NCBI GenBank assembly: GCA_030599435.1
Contig: JAUVNZ010000029.1
Span: 1-11,283, forward strand
DNA: 11,283 bases
Direction of reading: 5' to 3'
Origin: Gammaproteobacteria bacterium
Lineage (GTDB): Bacteria > Pseudomonadota > Gammaproteobacteria > SZUA-152
The notes under the pieces are model-generated. The model was not told the origin of the DNA. It saw only the letters and a list, made by a program, of their open reading frames with translations, and did no database searches. This document shows positions 6,568 through 11,283 of this stretch, in pieces; position 1 is the stretch's first letter, and every line of letters starts with the position of its first letter. Both the position numbers and the translations under genes were made by a program.

Positions 6568-6577
6568 AAGTCGCCAA

Positions 6578-6617
6578 AGTTAGATACCAGCATCTTTTTT
6601 GATGCGGATAACTAACT
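6578..6617 (+). promoter_or_regulatory. Stem-loop at the predicted 5' end of the cytochrome mRNA
   Basis: AGTTAG (6578–6583) pairs with CTAACT (6612–6617) and GCATC (6590–6594) with GATGC (6601–6605). Between them three more pairs form among three mismatches, and the loop is six T residues. It begins about four bases from the predicted transcript start, a position where stem-loops often protect mRNA from 5'-end-dependent decay. It does not resemble a terminator, because the T-run is in the loop. Confidence 0.45.
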
Positions 6618-6748
6618 GAGAGGGGGCGGTGACTGGCAAAGATCAAGTCTCGCAAAAATTAAAATATACGTACTTGTAGTAAGGGGGCCTGCTCAACAGC
6701 CGGTTCCACTTTCTGCTTCATTATATAAAATATTAGGGGGATGTTCTG

Positions 6749-7069
6749 ATGAAAGCGAAATGGTTAATGATTCCTGCAGCAGCAGCTGTACTTGTTTCTG
6801 GTTCAGCATTTGCTGATCTTGATCTGGCCAAAAAGAGTGGTTGCCTGGCCTGCCACAGTGTAGAAAAGAAAATTGTTGGTCCTGCATGGAAAGACGTCGG
6901 TAAAAAATACAAAGGTGATGCTGGTGCCAAAGCTATGCTGATTGGCAAAGTTAAAAAAGGCGGTAAAGGTGCGTGGGGTCCAGCTCCAATGCCTCCTTAC
7001 TCACCACGTGTATCTGATGCCAATATTGAAAAATTGGTTGATTTCATCTTGGGCTTGGTAGAACTGTAA
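6749..7069 (+). CDS. Class I monoheme cytochrome c (c551/c552 type)
   Basis: Small soluble periplasmic electron carrier of 106 residues. The signal peptide is residues 1–22 (FA/DLDLAKK). One heme site is at C32-L-A-C35-H36; the distal ligand is M81 in GPAPMPPY, the exact context seen in Pseudomonas cytochrome c551. The GPAWKDVGKKY segment (44–54) and the C-terminal helix VDFILGLVEL are family landmarks. It is lysine-rich, which suits docking to acidic partners such as a terminal oxidase or a nitrite or sulfur-oxidising enzyme; the partner is not in the window. The AGGGGG ribosome binding site (6735–6740) is 8 bases from the ATG and selects it over the ATG at 6741, which opens a frame of only two codons. 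Monocistronic: own promoter upstream, strong terminator downstream. Confidence 0.95.
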   Translation: MKAKWLMIPAAAAVLVSGSAFADLDLAKKSGCLACHSVEKKIVGPAWKDVGKKYKGDAGAKAMLIGKVKKGGKGAWGPAPMPPYSPRVSDANIEKLVDFILGLVEL

Positions 7070-7118
7070 ATCCAGGGTATAAGCTTTTTTAAGCGAATAT
7101 CGCTAAGAAATAGCACGG

Positions 7119-7147
7119 AAAAGCCAGCAATTTATGCTGGCTTTTTT
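7119..7147 (+). terminator. Rho-independent terminator of the c551-like cytochrome
   Basis: AAGCCAGCA (7121–7129) pairs perfectly with TGCTGGCTT (7135–7143) around a 5-base loop, followed by a run of T to 7147. It lies 51 bases after the stop codon. A-residues before the stem also allow some function in the opposite direction. Confidence 0.9.
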
Positions 7148-7173
7148 GTGTCTGGTACTATTTTCGTGGAACG

Positions 7174-7408
7174 TTATTCACAGGATGTTTCACGCTGGTA
7201 TGATATTCAAATATTCACTGCATATATTGGTTTTTAGCCTTAAAAAACAATATAACTTATTGATCTTTAATAACTATTAAGGCCGCCTGTTTATTGATCA
7301 TTCTAACAAGTCACTAATAATGCCCCGACACACAGGCTTCCATAACTTATTTATGCACAAAGTTATCCACAGGTTTTGTGGATAAGAAAATATCCTTATT
7401 GTGCAAGA
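7174..7408. other. DnaA-box cluster with A/T-rich flank (candidate origin or DnaA control site)
   Basis: Four perfect matches to the DnaA consensus TTATNCACA lie within 212 bases: TTATTCACA at 7174–7182 (+), TTATGCACA at 7351–7359 (+), TTATCCACA at 7363–7371 (+) and TTATCCACA at 7377–7385 (minus strand). A weaker inverted site is at 7400–7408. The last two perfect boxes face each other across 5 bases. Between the first box and the cluster (7183–7350) the DNA is strongly A/T-rich and contains the repeated TTATTGATC (7258 area and 7291–7299), both copies with a GATC. Boxes next to an A/T-rich unwinding-like region are the layout of bacterial oriC. dnaA, gyrB, mnmG or rpmH are not in the window, so this may instead be a DnaA titration or reactivation locus. 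The rest of the gene-free stretch (7409–7606) holds only a small dyad. Confidence 0.6.
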
Positions 7409-7529
7409 GGACTTAGTATTTAAAACCTAGAAATAACCTTAGAATAACCACCCAATTAATTTATAAGCCAATGCTTAAATACCATTATTAGTGTGTGTTC
7501 TATAACCAAACCCTGTTGTTATAAACATT

Positions 7530-7547
7530 GTTAAGAACGTTGCTAAC
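7530..7547. promoter_or_regulatory. 18-bp interrupted dyad upstream of the fructosamine kinase gene
   Basis: GTTA-NN-AACGTT-NN-TAAC, symmetric about the centre of AACGTT, lying 59 bases before the kinase ATG. It has the size and shape of an operator for a dimeric repressor, but no factor is recognised. No convincing sigma-70 promoter was found beside it. Confidence 0.3.
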
Positions 7548-7606
7548 TGCGTAACCAGAACCACAATGACTATACGTGCTGGGCTCATTAATAACCGGAA
7601 AAAATA

Positions 7607-8500
7607 ATGCCTGACTGGAACACTATTTCAAGCCACGTAAAAGAAACATGTGGTGAATCCCTGGATACTGATTCAGCGCAGTCAGTCAGTGGCGGCGATA
7701 TCAATGCTGTTTATAGGCTGAAAACCGACACTCGCCAGATATTCATAAAATTAAACAACGCTTCAAAACAGGACATGTTCGAAGCCGAGTCTGAAGGACT
7801 GATAGAGCTGGCAAAGAGTCAAAGCATTCGTGTTCCGGAGCCTCTGTGTTACGGGATTGCAGGTGGCGATTCCTACCTGGTCATGGAAAACCTTCAGCTC
7901 GGTGGCTCTGGTGATGCAAACAGCTTAGGTCAAAACCTGGCTGACCTGCACCGAGTAACCCAAACGGATAAGGGTCAACCACGTTACGGCTGGTTTCGCG
8001 ACAACACCATCGGCTCCACACCACAGATCAATGATTACGAAGATAACTGGCAAACTTTCTGGGCAAAACATCGCCTGGGTTATCAGCTCAACCTTGCCCG
8101 GCGCAATGGCGCAGGTGGGCAAATATTAAAACGAGGAGAAAAACTTTGCGAGAACCTGGCAGATTTTTTTGAGAACTATACTCCTGAGGCCAGCCTGCTT
8201 CATGGTGATCTCTGGTCTGGCAATTATGCCTTTGACCAAACAGGCCAGCCGGTGATTTTTGACCCTGCTGTGTATTACGGCGACCGAGAAACTGACCTGG
8301 CTATGACGGAGCTTTTCGGCGGTTTTCCTACTGATTTTTATTCAGCATACAATGATGCCTATGCTCTTGATGAAGGCTATCCCACTCGCAAGACCCTCTA
8401 CAATCTTTACCACATCCTTAATCATTACAACCTCTTCGGTGGCGGTTACCTGACTCAAGCTGGAAATATGGTCGATCGTCTGCTCAGTGAACTGGGCTAA
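7607..8500 (+). CDS. Fructosamine kinase family protein (FN3K/YniA-like)
   Basis: Predicted cytoplasmic ATP-dependent kinase of the protein-kinase-like/aminoglycoside-phosphotransferase fold that phosphorylates ketoamine (glycation) adducts such as fructosamines or ribulosamines, allowing their removal. In the 297 residues: glycine-rich segment GGDINAVYRL at 29–38, ATP-binding lysine K48 in IFIKLN, the acidic helix FEAESEGL at 58–65, catalytic loop HGDLWSGN at 199–206 with D201 as predicted base, and metal-binding FDPA at 218–221 followed by YYGDRETDLAM, a family signature. Length is normal. GGAA lies about 8 bases before the ATG. It is preceded by the DnaA-box region and followed by a 164-base gap, so it is probably transcribed alone. 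Substrate is inferred from the family; bacterial members more often act on ribulosamine or erythrulosamine than on fructosamine. Confidence 0.9.
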   Translation: MPDWNTISSHVKETCGESLDTDSAQSVSGGDINAVYRLKTDTRQIFIKLNNASKQDMFEAESEGLIELAKSQSIRVPEPLCYGIAGGDSYLVMENLQLGGSGDANSLGQNLADLHRVTQTDKGQPRYGWFRDNTIGSTPQINDYEDNWQTFWAKHRLGYQLNLARRNGAGGQILKRGEKLCENLADFFENYTPEASLLHGDLWSGNYAFDQTGQPVIFDPAVYYGDRETDLAMTELFGGFPTDFYSAYNDAYALDEGYPTRKTLYNLYHILNHYNLFGGGYLTQAGNMVDRLLSELG

Positions 8501-8664
8501 CGTTTAACCCAACAAGCCAATTCCGATTTGGGCTGACACACCTGTGACAGTTACACTATCTATAAAGTATGGGAGCAACACATAACCAGTAGCCAACAAA
8601 ACTTTTTCCTGGATAACCGCTATAACGATTTATATAACATTGACTAAAACATAGAGAACAAATA

Positions 8665-9822
8665 GTGAAAAAAACTTTTATTCTTTGGCCCTGGAATCTC
8701 AACCTAATATTATTAGGTTGGCTTTGCCTGTACACGAACGCAAACGCGTTACCCTTTGGCGTTTATGATGCACGCACCATGGCAATGGGTGGAGTAGGCG
8801 TGGCCACAGGTGCACGCAACGCTGCGTTTAACAATCCGGCTTTATTAACGACTGCCGACGAAGTCCATGAATGGTTTTTGTTATTGCCCACTGTTGGAAA
8901 ACAACTGGATGATACCGATGACTTAAAAGATAATTTAGCTGATTTTAAACAAACTGCGAATACACTGGATATAACAAATAATTTAACAAATCAAAATGCT
9001 GTACAGGCAAGTCTCAATGCCATCGATGGTAGCCAATACCGTGAAACAAACAACGTAGCATTCATGCTAGCAATCCCCAGCCGCATACTGAGTGGCGCAG
9101 TATTTTTAAATTCCTATGAAATTTCAAATGTACAGCCAATTATTGGGGGCGATGATCTTACAATACCAACCTACGCTTCCACTTTCGCTCATCGTGGTGT
9201 CCGTATTGTTGAAAATGGTGTTAGTGCATCAAGAATCCTGGATTCAAAAAGAGAATGGTTAAATAACCTGTCTATTGGTTTTAGTGCAAAATTTTTATTG
9301 ATTGAAACCTACGCCTATTCCGAATCAATACGTGCCGCAAATGTAGAAATTGAAACAAGCCAGGGAAACAATAGCGCGCAATTTGCTATTGATGCGGGAA
9401 TTTTTAAAGAATTTGGTGTATGGAAGGTAGGCCTGGTGGCCAAAAACCTGCTGCCAGGAAGTTACGACTATGGTGTAACAAATGAAAAGTTTAAAATTGA
9501 GCCTCAACTACGTGCAGGTTTCGCTTACCAAAACCGACGTTCAACACTGGAATTCAATATTGACCTTACTAAAAATGACCCCGTAGGTTTTGACACGGCT
9601 TCACAAATAGCTGCTTTCGGCTGGGAATGGCAGCCCTGGCGCAGCCTCTCCTTACGGGCTGGCTATAACAAAAACCTTGTAGAACCTGATACAGGCTCCA
9701 GTTCATCAGGAACGGTTTCAGCCGGCATTGGCTTGCTTTACAGTGGATTACACTTTGACGTCGCTGCTTACACAGGCGATGAGGGTGATGGCTTATCCGC
9801 ACAACTTGGGCTCCAATTCTAA
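8665..9822 (+). CDS. TraF-family / FadL-like outer-membrane beta-barrel protein
   Basis: A 385-residue exported protein. Signal peptide about 1–28 (hydrophobic LNLILLGWLCLYTNANA, cleavage near ANA/LP). The mature start FGVYDARTMAMGGVGVATG...AAFNNPALL is typical of the TraF_2 family (often named conjugal transfer protein TraF) and of FadL/PorV-like barrels. Alternating hydrophobic strands continue to the end, and the protein ends in LGLQF, a terminal phenylalanine as recognised by the BAM machinery. A variable polar segment (about 80–125) lacks strands. The GTG start at 8665 is the only one that keeps the signal peptide; a weak AGAG lies upstream. No conjugation gene is nearby, so a role in DNA transfer is unsupported. 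Only 8 bases separate it from the TRAP small permease, which suggests an operon and an outer-membrane channel role; substrate unknown. Confidence 0.75.
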   Translation: MKKTFILWPWNLNLILLGWLCLYTNANALPFGVYDARTMAMGGVGVATGARNAAFNNPALLTTADEVHEWFLLLPTVGKQLDDTDDLKDNLADFKQTANTLDITNNLTNQNAVQASLNAIDGSQYRETNNVAFMLAIPSRILSGAVFLNSYEISNVQPIIGGDDLTIPTYASTFAHRGVRIVENGVSASRILDSKREWLNNLSIGFSAKFLLIETYAYSESIRAANVEIETSQGNNSAQFAIDAGIFKEFGVWKVGLVAKNLLPGSYDYGVTNEKFKIEPQLRAGFAYQNRRSTLEFNIDLTKNDPVGFDTASQIAAFGWEWQPWRSLSLRAGYNKNLVEPDTGSSSSGTVSAGIGLLYSGLHFDVAAYTGDEGDGLSAQLGLQF

Positions 9823-9830
9823 GTAAACTA

Positions 9831-10397
9831 TTGCAACATCTCACACGCATAATCAATCTGATCGAATCCTTCTCGGAGTGGAGCGGTCGCGCTATTGCAT
9901 GGCTGGTACTGGGGATGGTAATTGTGATTGGGTACGACGTTGTTATGCGTTATTTATTTTTATCCGGCTCCGTTGGGTTACAGGAACTTGAGTGGCATTT
10001 GTTTGCGTTATTATTTTTACTAGGTGCTGCATATACCTTCAAGCATGACGGTCATGTCCGAGTTGATATCTTCTATAGGAGTCGTTGGATAGATAAACGC
10101 AAACGTGCCTGGCTAGATTTATTAGGCGGTTTGTTATTTCTTACCCCGTTTTGTTTGCTAATCATCATCAGCTCCATCCCTTTTATCACTAATTCATTTG
10201 TTATGGCTGAAGGTTCTCCGGATCCGGGAGGTTTACCCTGGCGGTTTTTACTTAAAAGCGCCATCCCGTTAGGTTTCTTTTTGCTGTTATTACAGGGCAT
10301 TGCGCACATGTTGCGCTGCGTTGTTATTTTAAAGGATGGCCGCATAGAAACATTAGCTGAAAACTCCGTTAAAACGTCAGTGGAAAAAGAAAGCTAA
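9831..10397 (+). CDS. TRAP transporter small permease subunit (DctQ type)
   Basis: Inner-membrane small subunit of a tripartite ATP-independent periplasmic transporter, which uses a sodium or proton gradient to import organic acids or similar solutes delivered by a periplasmic binding protein. The 188 residues have four transmembrane segments (about 21–43, 54–70, 97–118, 143–162). DctQ signatures are RY at 40–41, ELEWHLFALLFLLGAA around 52–67, HDGHVRVDIFY at 72–82, and SPDPGGLPWRFLLKSAIPLGF at 129–149. The start is a TTG at 9831; no ATG is available before transmembrane segment 1 and no good ribosome binding site is visible, so translation may be coupled to the barrel gene that ends 8 bases upstream. 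Its stop overlaps the large-permease start by one base (TAATG). The solute-binding protein (DctP) gene is not in the window. Confidence 0.92.
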   Translation: MQHLTRIINLIESFSEWSGRAIAWLVLGMVIVIGYDVVMRYLFLSGSVGLQELEWHLFALLFLLGAAYTFKHDGHVRVDIFYRSRWIDKRKRAWLDLLGGLLFLTPFCLLIIISSIPFITNSFVMAEGSPDPGGLPWRFLLKSAIPLGFFLLLLQGIAHMLRCVVILKDGRIETLAENSVKTSVEKES

Positions 10398-11283
10398 TGG
10401 AAGTCTGGGCATTGGTAATGCTTGCAGCAGCAGTCGCTCTGCTTTTACTGGGTTATCCAGTTGCATTTACTCTGGGTGCAGTAGCGCTACTGTTTGGTGG
10501 CATATCCCTTGGCCTGGATTTTTTTGCCCTGTTACCACTGCGCATCTGGGGCATAATGACCAACTTCACGCTGATTGCCGTGCCACTGTTTGTGTTCATG
10601 GGGGTAGTGTTAGAAAAATCCGGCATCGCGGAAGAACTACTGGAAACCATGGCGCGATTGTTTGGACGACTGCATGGCGGCATGGGTGTTTCAATAGTAT
10701 TGGTTGGCGCACTGCTGGCTGCCACTACTGGCGTTGTTGGGGCGACTGTAGTCACCATGGCAGTAATCGCACTGCCTGTCATGTTGCGCCACGGTTACAA
10801 ACCAGAACTGGCAACTGGCGCCATCGCCGCATCAGGAACTCTCGGACAAATTATCCCTCCCAGTATAATTTTGGTACTACTGGGCGACGTAGTTGGTGTG
10901 CCCGTGGGACGATTATTCATGGCCGCAGTCACACCTGGGCTGCTACTCATCACTCTATTCATTATTTATGTACTGGTACGCGCCAAGCTCAAGCCGGATG
11001 AAGCACCTGCGTTACCGCCTGCCGACAACGAAGCTAACTCATTATGGCCACAAGTATTTAAAAGTCTGATTCCACCGCTATTTTTAGTGTTTGCCGTACT
11101 CGGCTCGATTTTCTTCGGCGTGGCATCACCTACTGAATCTGCCGCTATTGGCGCACTGGGGGCTTTATTACTGGCAACGATTCACAAACGACTCAATCTC
11201 ACCAATCTACGTGAAGCAATGCAATCCACCACCCGCATGACCAGCATGGTGTTTATGATTCTCATTGGTGCTACCGCTTTTGG
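10397..11283 (+). CDS. TRAP transporter large permease subunit (DctM type), C-terminus cut by window edge
   Basis: Main translocating inner-membrane subunit of the TRAP transporter, with many transmembrane helices and a helical re-entrant transport core. From the ATG at 10397 there are 295 complete codons with no stop; the family is usually about 430 residues, so roughly a third is missing. Visible signatures: FTLIAVPLFVFMGVVLEKSG near 57–76, the core segment TTGVVGATVVTMAVIALPVM around 110–129, ASGTLGQIIPPSI at 145–157, and GVASPTESAAIGALGA at 241–256, the second half of the ion-coupling repeat. A hydrophilic loop (about 197–218) separates the two halves. The start overlaps the small-permease stop by one base, indicating translational coupling. 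The GQIIPPS form and partner DctQ recall the mannitol/chloroaromatic-type subgroup, but substrate cannot be assigned. Confidence 0.93.
   Translation, partial: MEVWALVMLAAAVALLLLGYPVAFTLGAVALLFGGISLGLDFFALLPLRIWGIMTNFTLIAVPLFVFMGVVLEKSGIAEELLETMARLFGRLHGGMGVSIVLVGALLAATTGVVGATVVTMAVIALPVMLRHGYKPELATGAIAASGTLGQIIPPSIILVLLGDVVGVPVGRLFMAAVTPGLLLITLFIIYVLVRAKLKPDEAPALPPADNEANSLWPQVFKSLIPPLFLVFAVLGSIFFGVASPTESAAIGALGALLLATIHKRLNLTNLREAMQSTTRMTSMVFMILIGATAF

Larger units (their letters stand above)
6439..6748 (+). other. Gene-free leader and promoter region of the c551-like cytochrome
   Basis: In these 310 bases I see, in order: the 11-bp repeats, a sigma-70 promoter (6539–6567), a long imperfect stem-loop next to the predicted transcript start (6578–6617), and three AGGGGG motifs (6621, 6682, 6735), the last of which is the ribosome binding site of the cytochrome gene. 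No convincing coding frame and no riboswitch class that I recognise is present. The untranslated leader would be about 175 nucleotides, unusually long for a small cytochrome. Confidence 0.5.

Noticed and set aside
6629..6679. GTG-started 16-codon frame in the cytochrome leader after the first AGGGGG
   Set aside because: The spacing between AGGGGG and GTG is only two bases, too short for normal initiation.
7258..7276. TTGAT-CTTT-AATAA as an Fnr/Anr box
   Set aside because: The right half differs at two of five positions from ATCAA and no start site is nearby; the DnaA-region reading explains it better.
7363..7385. The inverted DnaA boxes read as a terminator hairpin
   Set aside because: The stem is A/T-rich with no T-run after it, both arms are exact DnaA 9-mers, and a true terminator already lies at 7119–7147.
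8665..9822. Evidence for a conjugative element from the TraF name
   Set aside because: No other transfer, relaxase, pilus or partition gene is present, and the protein looks like an outer-membrane barrel.
10453..10782. Minus-strand open frame of 109 codons
   Set aside because: Low-complexity Thr/Ala/Pro composition caused by reading opposite the hydrophobic large-permease gene.

Overview
The window reads as a chromosomal segment of a gammaproteobacterium. The block dsbA – cytochrome c4 – c-type cytochrome – engB – polA – DUF2782 is a neighbourhood I know from Pseudomonas and relatives, and the proteins match gammaproteobacterial forms. Base composition is moderate with A/T-rich intergenic DNA. 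I see no insertion sequence, phage gene, tRNA, rRNA or CRISPR array. The species cannot be named from the sequence.

Left part (1–2939): a dsbA gene cut by the left edge (minus), a stand-alone cyclic-nucleotide-binding-domain protein (plus), a diheme cytochrome c4 and a monoheme c4-like cytochrome (both minus), and the GTPase gene engB (plus). Thiol oxidation and cytochrome c maturation are both periplasmic, so dsbA beside c-type cytochromes fits envelope redox metabolism.

Middle (2940–7147): engB and polA converge on a 228-base gap that holds what looks like an undescribed small RNA on the polA strand. It has three successive stem-loops with C-rich loops, a U-tract terminator and a sigma-E-like promoter. 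The position is that of Spot 42 in E. coli and, as I recall, ErsA in Pseudomonas. polA is full length with all three activities apparently intact. A DUF2782 protein is divergent from it, followed by a c551/c552-type cytochrome with its own promoter, a stem-loop close to the predicted mRNA 5' end, and a strong terminator.

Right part (7148–11283): a 459-base gene-free stretch holds a compact DnaA-box cluster beside A/T-rich DNA, resembling an origin or another DnaA-binding control locus. Then come a fructosamine-kinase-family gene and a likely three-gene operon: a TraF-family/FadL-like outer-membrane barrel, a TRAP small permease and a TRAP large permease cut by the right edge.

The strongest leads are the small RNA between engB and polA and the DnaA-box cluster near 7174–7408. 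Weaker ones are a 20-bp dyad between the c553-like cytochrome and engB, the leader of the c551-like cytochrome, and the coupling of an outer-membrane barrel to a TRAP transporter.
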